Of a stretch of 64,000 nt of DNA, positions 43,526-53,073 are shown piece after piece. Source of the DNA: Bacteroidales bacterium (GTDB taxonomy: Bacteria; Bacteroidota; Bacteroidia; Bacteroidales; Marinilabiliaceae). Every line of letters starts with the position of its first letter. Within the stretch, counting starts at the first letter, position 1. Below the pieces are notes generated by a model. It saw only the letters and a list, made by a program, of their open reading frames with translations. It was not told the origin of the DNA and searched no databases. The DNA is taken from NCBI GenBank assembly GCA_024401355.1, contig JAKSLF010000009.1, forward strand, positions 1 through 64,000, given 5' to 3'. Both the position numbers and the translations under genes were made by a program.

Positions 43526-44668
43526 TTATCCCATGCGGGATTTGTAGTCTTCGTAGCCGAATTTACGGAGAACTCGGAGTCCGTGCTTCTGGTCGGAGAT
43601 GGCGAGAGCTGGATGAGTGATGCCATTGAACATAGTGGTTTTCACTATAGTATAATGTATCATATCCTCGAAGATAATCTTGTCGCCAATCTTAAGAGGC
43701 TGATCGAAAGACCAGTCGCCGACAAAGTCGCCAGATAGACAGCTGTTTCCACCCATGCGATATGTTGGCAGACCTTCGACAGGTTCGTGGTGTGCGCCAC
43801 GGATGCGAGGCTTGTATGGCATTTCGAGACAGTCGGGCATGTGGCAGGCGAACGATACGTTGAGGATAGCTGTTTTGATGCCACAGTTTTCGACGATGTC
43901 GACAACATCGCTAACAAGAACGCCAGTGTCCCATCCGAAAGCGGAGCCAGGTTCAAGGATGACATCGACGTTCCACTTTTCGCGGAACTGCTTGATGATG
44001 CGAATGAGACGTTCTACATCATAACCCTTGCGAGTCATGAGATGTCCACCGCCAAAGTTGACCCATTTGACCTGCTTTATCCAATGAGCGAACTTCTCAC
44101 CCATTTGATTCATCAGGCCCTCGAGATCTTCAGCCGAGGACTCGCAGAGACAATGAACATGAAGTCCCTCGATGTCGGCAGGCAACTGGCTTGGCAGTTG
44201 TGACACCATGATTCCTAATCGTGAGCCAGGTGTACAAGGATTGTAGAGGTCGGTCTCGACGACACTAAACTCTGGGTTGACACGCAGACCAAGTGAGATT
44301 GGATGGTCGGCGAGAGCAATCTGATTGTGAAAATGTTCGTACTGAGTGAGAGAGTTGAAAGTGATATGGCTACTGCATTCCATGATAGTCTTGAACTCGC
44401 CCTCGGTATAAGCGGGAGAGAACGTGTGAGCCATGCCGCCAAGTTCCTCGAAAGCAAGACGAGCCTCGGAGAGTGAACTTGCTGTAGACCGGAAATTGAA
44501 CTCGCGAACAATAGGGAATGCACTCCACATAGCAAAAGCCTTGAAAGCCAAAATGATCTCAGCTCCAGACTCTTGGCGTACTCTATTTATCAGACGAAGG
44601 TTTTCTCGCAGCAAGTCGCCGTCTAAAACATAACAAGGTGACGGAACCTTACTAAAATCGATAGCCAT
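43526..44668 (-). CDS. nspC: Carboxynorspermidine decarboxylase
   Basis: A 380-residue PLP-dependent fold-III decarboxylase that converts carboxynorspermidine or carboxyspermidine to the polyamine. The PLP lysine is K43 in 'LAFKAFAMW'; the PLP-phosphate glycine loop is 'VNFGGGHLMTRKGYDVERL', and the active-site cysteine region is 'NSCLSGDFVGDW'. Length and motifs match NspC of the alternative spermidine pathway used by Bacteroidetes. The partner carboxy(nor)spermidine dehydrogenase is not in this window. A consensus promoter lies upstream at 44711-44741. Confidence 0.93.
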   Translation of the reverse strand: MAIDFSKVPSPCYVLDGDLLRENLRLINRVRQESGAEIILAFKAFAMWSAFPIVREFNFRSTASSLSEARLAFEELGGMAHTFSPAYTEGEFKTIMECSSHITFNSLTQYEHFHNQIALADHPISLGLRVNPEFSVVETDLYNPCTPGSRLGIMVSQLPSQLPADIEGLHVHCLCESSAEDLEGLMNQMGEKFAHWIKQVKWVNFGGGHLMTRKGYDVERLIRIIKQFREKWNVDVILEPGSAFGWDTGVLVSDVVDIVENCGIKTAILNVSFACHMPDCLEMPYKPRIRGAHHEPVEGLPTYRMGGNSCLSGDFVGDWSFDQPLKIGDKIIFEDMIHYTIVKTTMFNGITHPALAISDQKHGLRVLRKFGYEDYKSRMG

Positions 44669-44710
44669 AATTATTGTTTTACTTTCTGTTTCTGTTGTTT
44701 ATCTATTGCA

Positions 44711-44741
44711 CAAAAGTAATGCTAACTTTTAGATAAAACAA
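44711..44741 (-). promoter_or_regulatory. Bacteroidetes-type promoter for nspC
   Basis: On the minus strand TTG (-33, 44739-44741) is followed after 20 bp by TACTTTTG (-7, 44711-44718), an exact match to TAnnTTTG, 42 bp before the nspC start. Confidence 0.65.
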
Positions 44742-44910
44742 TTATTATCGTTGGAGAGTTGTCTGGTTGAGATCTATTTTATAATAATTTAATGACGGCA
44801 CGGTAGTGTAAGTGTGTAGTTTGTGAAGGTGGAAAATATGGTCATGGGTAGCTTAAAGGTAGCATATTGTATCTGTGAGAGTACGTGTTTCGGATGTTAA
44901 AAGGGAGGAG

Positions 44911-44941
44911 TTGCTTTTGTTGTAGAAAAATACTATCTTTG
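44911..44941 (+). promoter_or_regulatory. Bacteroidetes-type promoter for tex
   Basis: TTGC (-33, 44911-44914) and TATCTTTG (-7, 44934-44941) are 19 bp apart and end 19 bp before the tex ATG. The leader must therefore be very short. Confidence 0.6.
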
Positions 44942-44960
44942 TGGAGTAATAGATAGAATT

Positions 44961-47066
44961 ATGACAATTCAGGAACTCGTAGCTAAAGCCACCGGAATAG
45001 CATTAAGGCAGGTTGGCAATACCATAAATTTGCTGAATGATGGTGCAACAGTACCATTTATCAGCCGTTATCGCAAGGAAGCCACAGGTAACCTTGATGA
45101 AGTGCAGATACAGGAGATAAAAGAGAAAAATACATATTATACAGAACTGTCGCAACGTAAGGAGACAGTGCAGAAAACCATAGAAGAGCAGGGCAAGCTT
45201 ACTCTGGAACTACGCAAGCAGATAGAAGAATGCTGGGATGCTACGATGCTGGAGGACTTGTATCTGCCATACAAACCAAAGCGAAAGACAAGAGCTGCAA
45301 AAGCCAGGGAGAATGGGCTCGAACCATTGGCAACAGTCATAATGTTGCAGCAGAACCGAGATATTCAGCTAGAAGCTGAAAAATATATCAACGACAACGT
45401 CAAGACCGTAGAAGAGGCTCTTCAGGGAGCTAGAGACATCATTGCCGAAATGGTGAGTGAAGACAAGGAATCGCGTGACATAGTTAGAGAGTCGTTTGCC
45501 CGTCAGGCTCATATAACCACGAAAAAGGTGAAAGGCAAAGATGCTGAAGCGGAAAAGTATAGAGACTATCTGGACAGAGACGAGCAGTTGAGCAGATGTC
45601 CGAGCCATAGATTCTTGGCCATGATGAGAGCACAGAATGAAGGTGTCATTAATATACATATAGCACCTCAGGATCCGTCGAGAGCCATAGAGAGAATTGA
45701 GCGTCACTATGTCAGATTGCGCAATGAAGCTGGTGAGCAGGTGAGGGAGGCGATAGCCGATTCGTATGACCGACTTATCGAACCTTCGATAGAGACAGAG
45801 TATATCAACTCCTCAAAAGAACAGGCAGACACGGAAGCAATCAAAGTGTTCAATGACAACTTGCGACAACTATTGTTGGCTGCACCTCTGGGGCCGAAAC
45901 GAATATTGGCCATTGACCCTGGTATTCGTACGGGATGCAAAACCGTTGTGCTTGATGCACAAGGTGACTTGAAACATCATACCGTAATATTTCCTCAGCA
46001 GAGAAAGATGGAAGCGGAGAGCATCGTTACCGACTTGGTGTCGAAATATAAGATAGAAGCCATAGCGGTAGGCAATGGAACAGCATCGCGTGAGACAGAG
46101 AGTTTTGTGAGGGCGGTAGTGCCGCAGACGCCACTATTTGTTGTTAGCGAAGATGGAGCATCGGTATACTCAGCATCTAAGACAGCGCGTGATGAATTTC
46201 CAGATCAGGATGTGACAGTACGCGGTGCGGTGTCGATAGGTAGAAGACTTATGGATCCTTTGGCTGAACTTGTGAAGATAGATCCTAAGTCAATAGGTGT
46301 TGGGCAGTATCAGCATGATGTAGATCAGAACCGACTTAAAGATGCCTTGAACTCGACCGTAGAGAGTTGTGTGAACCTGGTTGGTGTAAATGTGAATACA
46401 GCCAGCAAGCATCTGTTGACGTATGTGTCGGGTCTTGGTCCTACGTTGGCTCAAAACATAGTGGACTATAGAACCGCAAATGGAGCATTTAGTAGCAGAA
46501 CGGAGTTGAAAAAAGTGCCACGTCTTGGAGCAAAAGCCTTTGAGCAATGTGCGGGCTTCCTGCGCATAGACGGAAAGAATCCGCTTGATAATTCGGCTGT
46601 GCATCCCGAGTCGTATCACATCGTTGAAAAAATGGCGAAAGACCTTGGCACGACAGTAAAGGAACTTATCAACGACGGAACCAAACGTAAGCAGATAGAT
46701 ATAAAGAAATATGTAACAGAAGAAGTGGGGTTGCTGACACTTAATGACATCATGAAAGAACTTGAGAAGCCTGGACGCGACCCGCGAGAGCATATAGAGG
46801 AATTTCATTTTGCAGAAGGCATATCGGCCATAGAAGACCTTGTTCCGGGGATGGAATTGCCTGGCATTGTCACGAATATAACAGCCTTTGGCGCCTTTGT
46901 CGACCTTGGAGTGCATCAGGATGGACTTGTTCATATAAGCCAATGTTCTGACCGCTTTGTCAAAGACATCAACGAAGTGTTGAAACTACATCAGCATGTG
47001 AGAGTAAAAGTGCTGGAGGTGGACATGGCGCGTAAGAGAATAAGCCTTACGATGAAAGGACTTTGA
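44961..47066 (+). CDS. tex: Tex family RNA-binding transcription accessory protein
   Basis: A 701-residue Tex/YhgF protein, full length. It shows the N-terminal helical region ('NLLNDGATVPFISRYRKEATG'), the YqgF-like RNase-H-fold domain ('RILAIDPGIRTGCKTVVLD'), helix-hairpin-helix repeats ('LTYVSGLGPTLAQNIVDYR') and a C-terminal S1 RNA-binding domain ('GIVTNITAFGAFVDLGVHQDG'). Tex is a conserved nucleic-acid-binding factor related to eukaryotic Spt6, and acts in transcription in the cytoplasm. It stands alone, divergent from nspC. Confidence 0.96.
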   Translation: MTIQELVAKATGIALRQVGNTINLLNDGATVPFISRYRKEATGNLDEVQIQEIKEKNTYYTELSQRKETVQKTIEEQGKLTLELRKQIEECWDATMLEDLYLPYKPKRKTRAAKARENGLEPLATVIMLQQNRDIQLEAEKYINDNVKTVEEALQGARDIIAEMVSEDKESRDIVRESFARQAHITTKKVKGKDAEAEKYRDYLDRDEQLSRCPSHRFLAMMRAQNEGVINIHIAPQDPSRAIERIERHYVRLRNEAGEQVREAIADSYDRLIEPSIETEYINSSKEQADTEAIKVFNDNLRQLLLAAPLGPKRILAIDPGIRTGCKTVVLDAQGDLKHHTVIFPQQRKMEAESIVTDLVSKYKIEAIAVGNGTASRETESFVRAVVPQTPLFVVSEDGASVYSASKTARDEFPDQDVTVRGAVSIGRRLMDPLAELVKIDPKSIGVGQYQHDVDQNRLKDALNSTVESCVNLVGVNVNTASKHLLTYVSGLGPTLAQNIVDYRTANGAFSSRTELKKVPRLGAKAFEQCAGFLRIDGKNPLDNSAVHPESYHIVEKMAKDLGTTVKELINDGTKRKQIDIKKYVTEEVGLLTLNDIMKELEKPGRDPREHIEEFHFAEGISAIEDLVPGMELPGIVTNITAFGAFVDLGVHQDGLVHISQCSDRFVKDINEVLKLHQHVRVKVLEVDMARKRISLTMKGL

Positions 47067-47194
47067 TGTCGGTGTAGTGGGGCTGGACTAGATTTGTGTG
47101 TTTTGTAAATAAAAAAACACCTTCTTTTACAACCTTTTGAATATGTAACAAGTATAACTAATTGATGACTAAATAAAAAACTAGGTATAAAAAT

Positions 47195-48583
47195 ATGAGA
47201 CTGACAATTTTTGCTACATTGTTTATGGCCATGTGGGCTACTGCTCCGAATTGTGTGGCACAGATATCAACTGAAGATGCGAATGCTCCGTTTGGATGGG
47301 CGGTGTGTTCGTCGATGACATCTGGAGATGACTATAAACTTACTGGTGGCGGTGTAAGCACTTCTGATAACACTATAACACTCAAGGCAAATGGTACTAA
47401 TGATATGCGTAATGCCATACGCAACGCTGTCGATAACTATAGCATCATAATTCTCGATGGTAGTGACGGTGCCTTTGTTATTAGCAAGTCGGTTGATATT
47501 GAAAAATTGACAGGTAAGACTATAGTTGGCATCAACAATGTGTGTCTCACGACGCAATTCAAAATAACAGAGGAAATCAGGGCTGCTTTGGATGCGGCAG
47601 GCGTCAAGAGCAAAAGTACTTCCAGTGGGACGGGAGGTACGCTATATAAGTCGGATGGCGTTACATCCAAAGGCTCTGTAGGTGAAGCGTGTGAATTGGC
47701 AACTCGTCAGACAATTATTAACCAGACAAAAGACGACAACGAAAACTATCGCAAGTCGGGAATATTTAATGTGTCGGGCTGCGAGAATATCATAATACGT
47801 AACATTACATTTGAAGGTCCCGGTTCGGTTGATGTAGGTGGCTATGACCTTATCTCCCAGACAAATTCTAAGCACATTTGGGTAGACCATTGTGAGTTCA
47901 TTGATGGCATGGATGGAAACTATGATATTACAAACAGTAGCGACTTCACTACCGTCTCGTGGTGTGTATTCCGTTATACAGAGCGTTCGTATGTTCATAT
48001 GAATACAAATCTTGTGGGTAGTAGTGACTCTGAAGATGCTGCTTATCTCAATACCACATTTGCAAATAACATTTGGGGAAACGGTTGTGATCAACGAATG
48101 CCGATGGCTCGTGCTGGCAACATACACCTTGTCAACAATTATTATAATTGTGCTGGCAATAGTGCGGCAATCAACCCTCGTAAAAACTCAGAATTTCTAA
48201 TTGAAGGTAACTATTTTGAATCGGGTGTCAACAAGAAATTCAGTGCTTCAAGTGATGCCATCAGTTATCAGTTTGTAGACAACTATAACTTGTCGGCAAG
48301 TGGCAAGGGTACAACGACAGTTCCATATAAATACACGAAAATAGCGGCATCAAAAGTGCCTGCTGTGATAACATTGGGTGCTGGCGCCACTCTTGCTGAC
48401 CCACTGGTGATAGGTAATGTGTCGACTCCTATAGATGAAACGGAATCTATTGATGAGGTCGTTGGTATAGAGTATTATTCTATTGACGGACGACGTCTTA
48501 ACGAACTTAAGTCTGGTGTGGTAATAGTGAAAAGGGTACTAGCTTCGGGGAAATCAAAATGCGTAAAGACAATAATAAAATAA
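47195..48583 (+). CDS. Secreted pectate lyase, polysaccharide lyase family 1
   Basis: A 462-residue protein with a signal peptide (ends CVA-Q) and a parallel beta-helix of PL1 type. 'NIIIRNITFEGPG', 'HIWVDHCEF', the metal-binding Asp region 'DGMDGNYDIT' and the catalytic Arg region 'AAINPRKNSEF' are visible. It cleaves polygalacturonate by beta-elimination with calcium. The C-terminus ('EYYSIDGRRLNELKSGVVIV') resembles the short beta-rich tail common on exported Bacteroidales proteins and may be a sorting signal. No susCD pair is adjacent, so it is not in an obvious utilisation locus. Confidence 0.9.
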   Translation: MRLTIFATLFMAMWATAPNCVAQISTEDANAPFGWAVCSSMTSGDDYKLTGGGVSTSDNTITLKANGTNDMRNAIRNAVDNYSIIILDGSDGAFVISKSVDIEKLTGKTIVGINNVCLTTQFKITEEIRAALDAAGVKSKSTSSGTGGTLYKSDGVTSKGSVGEACELATRQTIINQTKDDNENYRKSGIFNVSGCENIIIRNITFEGPGSVDVGGYDLISQTNSKHIWVDHCEFIDGMDGNYDITNSSDFTTVSWCVFRYTERSYVHMNTNLVGSSDSEDAAYLNTTFANNIWGNGCDQRMPMARAGNIHLVNNYYNCAGNSAAINPRKNSEFLIEGNYFESGVNKKFSASSDAISYQFVDNYNLSASGKGTTTVPYKYTKIAASKVPAVITLGAGATLADPLVIGNVSTPIDETESIDEVVGIEYYSIDGRRLNELKSGVVIVKRVLASGKSKCVKTIIK

Positions 48584-48591
48584 GTCTGTCG

Positions 48592-48882
48592 CTATAGTGA
48601 TATAACCCCCTCGATAGACGTAGCTTTTTCTGTGAGACTTATAATCTCCTCGGCAGAAAACATGTAGTTGACATGAGTTACTGACATGTAGTTCATGTCC
48701 TTGCTGCCTTTTAATGAAGTTTGGCCAGTAGTCGGTATTATTGACATCAGTTCTTTCATCGTGTATGGATTGTTCTTGGCGATGAACTTGAACATATATT
48801 TGATAGGCCAGTTCTCAGTCTTCATTAATACAGCTCTGAGTCTGTTGAGCATTTCGATGCGTTGCTGGTCTCTTTCGTTCAT
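48592..48882 (-). CDS. DUF493 (YbeD-like) family protein
   Basis: A 96-residue protein whose last ~75 residues match the YbeD/DUF493 ferredoxin-like fold ('WPIKYMFKFIAKN', 'GQTSLKGSKDMNYMSVTHVNYMFSAEEI' split by a variable loop). The reaction is unknown; the E. coli homologue is linked to lipoate metabolism by gene context only. It starts 11 bp downstream of the truA stop, so it is in its operon. Confidence 0.75.
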   Translation of the reverse strand: MNERDQQRIEMLNRLRAVLMKTENWPIKYMFKFIAKNNPYTMKELMSIIPTTGQTSLKGSKDMNYMSVTHVNYMFSAEEIISLTEKATSIEGVISL

Positions 48883-48893
48883 GTCTGTAAAAA

Positions 48894-49682
48894 TTATCGG
48901 ATATACATAAGTGGAATAGGTGGAATCTCGTCGTCCTCTGCCTGTCCTCCATATTCGACCTTCTCGAGATAAAGACCAGCAGGAGGGACTGTGAAAGTAG
49001 CTGGCTCTGGTGAGAATTTATTGAAATAGCTTTCGACGCGTCGTTTGTCAATTCGGCCTCGTCCGACCTCAATCAAAGTGCCGACAATACGGCGGACCAT
49101 CTTCCACAGAAAATGTGAGCCAACAACATTGACAACAATAGAGCCTCCGTCGTCATAGACATTGACCGCAGTAACTTCGACTATAGTAGACTTTGTCTCC
49201 GAGTCTTTGTCTCCGAATGAACGGAAATCCTTCATTCCCACCATCACATTAGCGGCCTCTTGCATAGCCTTTGTGTCAAGTTTGTCCTTTACCCAATAGG
49301 CATATCTTTTGGCAAAAGCGCTCTTTCGGGTAGATATCTGGTATATATAGCTTCTGGACGTTGCGTCGTATCGGGCGTGGAAATTCTTGGGTACTTGCTT
49401 GATATCGATAATAGAAATTGTTGCAGGGAGTGCGTCGTTCAGCCGGTACTTGAGTTGCGTCGGTGACATTTGAGTGTCAATGTCTAGGTGCGCTACCTGT
49501 CCGAGGGCATGAACGCCGGCGTCGGTTCGTCCTGCTCCGTAAAGTTCGAACCTTGTGTTAGGCCCGAAAACGTCTTTTACAGAATCCATCATCTTGCCCT
49601 GTACCGAATTGCAATCCTTCAGAAGTTGCCATCCGTGGTAAGCCGAACCATCATATTCTATTGTCAATTTGAATCTTGCCAT
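48894..49682 (-). CDS. truA: tRNA pseudouridine(38-40) synthase
   Basis: A 262-residue TruA enzyme that converts uridines 38-40 of the tRNA anticodon arm to pseudouridine. The start is set at the ATG 49682, giving 'MARFKLTIEYDGSAYHGWQ', the family opening; the open frame to 49769 adds 29 non-family residues and overlaps the promoter. The catalytic Asp is D54 in 'GAGRTDAGVHALGQ'. 'SFLWKMVRRIVG'-like sequence appears as 'GSHFLWKMVRRIVGTLIEVG'. A -7 element TATATTTG lies at 49709-49716. Confidence 0.95.
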   Translation of the reverse strand: MARFKLTIEYDGSAYHGWQLLKDCNSVQGKMMDSVKDVFGPNTRFELYGAGRTDAGVHALGQVAHLDIDTQMSPTQLKYRLNDALPATISIIDIKQVPKNFHARYDATSRSYIYQISTRKSAFAKRYAYWVKDKLDTKAMQEAANVMVGMKDFRSFGDKDSETKSTIVEVTAVNVYDDGGSIVVNVVGSHFLWKMVRRIVGTLIEVGRGRIDKRRVESYFNKFSPEPATFTVPPAGLYLEKVEYGGQAEDDEIPPIPLMYIR

Positions 49683-49708
49683 TTGTGTTGTCTCGTAATT
49701 ATGAGATG

Positions 49709-49716
49709 CAAATATA
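49709..49716 (-). promoter_or_regulatory. -7 promoter element for truA
   Basis: Minus-strand TATATTTG, an exact TAnnTTTG match, 27 bp upstream of the truA ATG. No clear TTG -33 element was seen at 19-21 bp. Confidence 0.45.
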
Positions 49717-49735
49717 ATATTGTCATTCGATATTG

Positions 49736-49766
49736 TTGCTTTAATTCTCTTGTTTTTGTAAATTTG
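49736..49766 (+). promoter_or_regulatory. Bacteroidetes-type promoter for the lipoprotein gene at 49829
   Basis: TTGC (-33, 49736-49739) and TAAATTTG (-7, 49759-49766), about 20 bp apart, divergent from the truA promoter. Confidence 0.6.
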
Positions 49767-49828
49767 CAACGATAAAAAGTGCCAGAAGAGTAGATGGCAT
49801 AAGCCAACAAAAAGTTATTCGTATATAA

Positions 49829-50827
49829 ATGAAATATTTTTCAGTTGCCATATTGGCTTCAGTCATAGCCTTTGCTGCATGTGATTACGATTATGATGAG
49901 ATTCATGTCGATTATTCTTCATCGCTTAATGCGGGAGTGTTGAAAGATGATGATGGATGTTCCATAAGACTTGAATCTATTGGCGACATGGATTTTTTCT
50001 ATGCCAATGACGGATGTCTAGAAGGAATAGGAGATGTCGATGTGAACATGTCAAGATTCATCGTTTCGACAGTCGATTACTATAACGGTCCACAGGGGCG
50101 TGAGAAGACAAAACGTGAGGATAAGTATACATTTACACACAATGGTTGGGTGTCGGAGATATATTCCAATGGTTCGATAGATGCACCGGGTTATATGGAG
50201 CATTCCAATAGTACGACATCGGTGTCATATAACTATAATGGGCAGTTGTCTACCATGCATACATATACTTCGTTAAGTGGTTTCGACAACGGAGAATCGT
50301 TTATTTGTCACAAGACCTCAGATGTTGAAGCAATTTATTTTGCTCAGCGCATCAGTGCGGTTAAGTGTGTTGTTGATGCCATATATAACGGGCAGAGAAC
50401 CATCTCGCAGTATAATTATCACTTCCGCTATGAAGACGCGCATGACAACTATTTCCGTCAGTTCACTCCATCTATGGCAGAGGCATATTTTGCCAACGAA
50501 TTTGACCAGTATATGATGTGCCTAGGCTTTTATGGCAGAGGACCATCGAAGATTCCTACATCAATAATCTATGAGTTCATAACAGAAGTAGATGGAGTAG
50601 AAGAAGTTGAAGAAGGTGAGTACTTCTGTGACTATATGTTCTTCCGTAATGAGGCTATAGCGGCCGCAGATGGCGAATACTTCAGGTACTCGTTGCCTGG
50701 AGGAGAAATGCTTGGTATGGCAAAGGAATCGTCATCGCTTTCGCATCTAAAGTCTTTCTCTCCGGAACGAAAAGCTCTAGCTCCGTTCATGCGCCTGACA
50801 AACAAAACAGCAAGGAAACCATTATGA
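49829..50827 (+). CDS. Putative lipoprotein, unknown function
   Basis: A 332-residue protein with a lipoprotein signal (SVIAFAAC, lipobox FAAC at residues 15-18) followed by a mature part rich in Tyr, Asp and Ser with repeated beta-strand-like stretches ('EKTKREDKYTFTHNGWVSEI', 'SVSYNYNGQLSTMHTYTSL'), reminiscent of DUF4595-type surface lipoproteins. I cannot assign it firmly. It has its own promoter and precedes der, from which it is separated by 155 bp with another promoter, so it is a single-gene unit. Confidence 0.7.
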   Translation: MKYFSVAILASVIAFAACDYDYDEIHVDYSSSLNAGVLKDDDGCSIRLESIGDMDFFYANDGCLEGIGDVDVNMSRFIVSTVDYYNGPQGREKTKREDKYTFTHNGWVSEIYSNGSIDAPGYMEHSNSTTSVSYNYNGQLSTMHTYTSLSGFDNGESFICHKTSDVEAIYFAQRISAVKCVVDAIYNGQRTISQYNYHFRYEDAHDNYFRQFTPSMAEAYFANEFDQYMMCLGFYGRGPSKIPTSIIYEFITEVDGVEEVEEGEYFCDYMFFRNEAIAAADGEYFRYSLPGGEMLGMAKESSSLSHLKSFSPERKALAPFMRLTNKTARKPL

Positions 50828-50875
50828 GGCAATAGGCGTAACTCATTATTAAAAAAGATAAAACGTGGCGCAACG

Positions 50876-50908
50876 TTGTGTTTTCTTCAATAAAAAAGCA
50901 TAACTTTG
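50876..50908 (+). promoter_or_regulatory. Bacteroidetes-type promoter for der
   Basis: TTGTG (50876-50880) and TAACTTTG (50901-50908), an exact -7 match, about 75 bp before the der ATG. Confidence 0.6.
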
Positions 50909-50982
50909 CGCCCAACTTGTCTGTGACATAATGTTGTAGCAGACTGCAAAGCAAATATAACTTATAAAAGAAAGGAACAACC

Positions 50983-52290
50983 ATGGGAAACATAGTAGCT
51001 ATTGTAGGACGACCTAACGTAGGTAAGTCTACACTTTTCAACCGACTCACACAGACTCGTCAGGCCATCGTCGACGAAGCTTCAGGTGTTACCCGCGACC
51101 GCCAGTATGGTAAGGTCGAGTGGAATGGCAAGGAATTCTCAATCATCGATACGGGTGGATATGCCGATGATGATGAAGACTCATTTGAGGCAGAGATTCG
51201 TAAACAAGTCGTTTTGGCCATAGATGAAGCCGCGCTTATACTCTTTGTTGTTGACGTGTCGACAGGTATTACTGGGTATGACGAAACAGTTGCAGATATG
51301 CTTAGACGTTCGCGTAAGCCAGTAATTGTTATAGCGAACAAAGCTGATAACGGAAATGACTTGTATGATGTTGCGCAGTTCCACAAGTTTGGTCTGCATG
51401 ACATATATCCGATATCGGCAATGAGTGGTAGTGGTACGGGAGACCTGCTTGACAGAGTATTGGAGCTTTTGCCTGACGATGTGACAAGTGACATTGACGA
51501 CTCTCTTCCTAAATTCACGATAGTAGGTCGTCCTAATGCCGGTAAGTCGTCATTGACAAACGCATTGTTGGGCGAGGAGCGCAATATTGTGACAGACGTG
51601 GCAGGTACTACACGTGACTCGATATACACGCGTTATAATAAATTTGGCTATGACTTCTATCTTGTGGACACGGCAGGTCTGCGAAAGAAGACAAAGGTGA
51701 AAGAAGACGTGGAATTCTATTCGACCATGCGAGCAATACGTGCGATAGAGAATTCGGATGTCTGCATATTGATGCTTGATGCGTCACGTGGTTTTGAGGC
51801 CCAGGATAAAAAGATCTTCAGCCTGATAGAGAAAAATAATAAGGGTGTAGTGGTGCTGGTCAACAAATGGGACCTTATACAGAAAGACTCGAAGACCACA
51901 AAGCAGTGGGAAACATATATCCATAAGGAATTGGCGAGCTATACGGACTTCCCAATAGTCTTTACCAGCGTGCCAAACAAGCAGCGTATACATCAGGCGA
52001 TAGAAGAGGCCGTTCATGTGTATGAAAACATGAAGCGAAAAGTGCCTACTTCGATACTAAATGAAGTTCTTCTTCCGCCTATAGAGAACTATCCTCCGCC
52101 AATGTATAAGGGTAAGATGGTCAAGATAAAATATGTCACTCAGATACCAAGTGATACTCCGACCATAGCCTTTTTCTGCAATCTTCCGCAGTATGTCAAA
52201 GATCCATATAAGCGATTCCTTGAGCATAAAGTGCGTGAGAATTGGGACTTCAAGGGAGTGCCTCTCAACATTGTGATGCGCAAGAAGTAA
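50983..52290 (+). CDS. der: Ribosome assembly GTPase Der (EngA)
   Basis: A 435-residue GTPase with two tandem G domains and a C-terminal KH-like domain, needed for 50S subunit assembly. The first G domain shows '[11 protein letters not shown]', 'DTGG' and 'NKAD'; the second '[10 protein letters not shown]', 'DTAG' and 'NKWD'. The C-terminus ('[22 protein letters not shown]' region) is typical. Length is standard. It is followed 20 bp later by the RDD protein gene. Confidence 0.97.
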   Translation: MGNIVAIVGRPNVGKSTLFNRLTQTRQAIVDEASGVTRDRQYGKVEWNGKEFSIIDTGGYADDDEDSFEAEIRKQVVLAIDEAALILFVVDVSTGITGYDETVADMLRRSRKPVIVIANKADNGNDLYDVAQFHKFGLHDIYPISAMSGSGTGDLLDRVLELLPDDVTSDIDDSLPKFTIVGRPNAGKSSLTNALLGEERNIVTDVAGTTRDSIYTRYNKFGYDFYLVDTAGLRKKTKVKEDVEFYSTMRAIRAIENSDVCILMLDASRGFEAQDKKIFSLIEKNNKGVVVLVNKWDLIQKDSKTTKQWETYIHKELASYTDFPIVFTSVPNKQRIHQAIEEAVHVYENMKRKVPTSILNEVLLPPIENYPPPMYKGKMVKIKYVTQIPSDTPTIAFFCNLPQYVKDPYKRFLEHKVRENWDFKGVPLNIVMRKK

Positions 52291-52310
52291 AAGATACACA
52301 GAAATACAAA

Positions 52311-52892
52311 ATGAGTTCAAAACTGAATACTATAATCGATAACACTCTGAAGATGTTTACTCTTCAGAGAGTTATCGCTTTTGACGTTGACCTCATTGTA
52401 TGTTTCACGATATCATTGTGTCCACGTATAGGTGTGGCGTTGTCGGTGTTTTACTTCCTTTTTAGAGATATATTGCCATTTGACGGAGCTCGCAGTTTTG
52501 GAAAGTCGGTTTATAGATTAAAAGTAGTGCCTATTGAAGGTGAACCAAAGACCATCACATGGCGTCAGGCTTTCGTTCGCAATATAGTAACGCTAATACC
52601 ATTGGTAAATATATATGACATCTATCTTTTTCTGCTGACAGGAGAGCGTTTGGCCGATCAATGGTCGGATACGCATGTTGTCATTTTGGCAGATGAGGCT
52701 GACAAAGAATCGGTGCCTGCGTCAGAACCTTCGAAAGAAACTGATGAAAACTTGTCAATGGACGAGTTGAGTGAAGAAGACGTAGAAGAAGAGTATAGCT
52801 TGAAGAAACGCGTTGAACCAGAAAGTTTTAGGAACGGGTGTGTAACCGAAGATGAATTGGAATATGTAGATACCCGTTCAACGAACGATTGA
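52311..52892 (+). CDS. RDD family membrane protein
   Basis: From the ATG at 52311 this is 193 residues with an RDD-type domain: 'RVIAFDVDLIVCF' at the first membrane segment, a second segment 'VALSVFYFLF', 'RSFGKSVYRLKVV', and a third segment 'FVRNIVTLIPLVNIYDIYLFLL'. The C-terminal ~60 residues are acidic and charged and likely cytoplasmic. RDD proteins may transport small solutes or ions; no substrate is known. The longer frame from 52242 overlaps der and lacks family sequence. Confidence 0.82.
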   Translation: MSSKLNTIIDNTLKMFTLQRVIAFDVDLIVCFTISLCPRIGVALSVFYFLFRDILPFDGARSFGKSVYRLKVVPIEGEPKTITWRQAFVRNIVTLIPLVNIYDIYLFLLTGERLADQWSDTHVVILADEADKESVPASEPSKETDENLSMDELSEEDVEEEYSLKKRVEPESFRNGCVTEDELEYVDTRSTND

Positions 52893-53073
52893 AAAATATC
52901 AACAAAAGTCGGAAATCAGCCCACATTTGTATTCTCCCTCCAAGTAGTCCCGTTCGTTTATTTTTCCATGCCCTTTGTTGAAAAAATTTTGGCATGAAAA
53001 TTGACTTTAGCATATTTGCATCGTCGATAAAACAACAACACGACGAAAAATGTCTCACTAAAACATTTAAGAG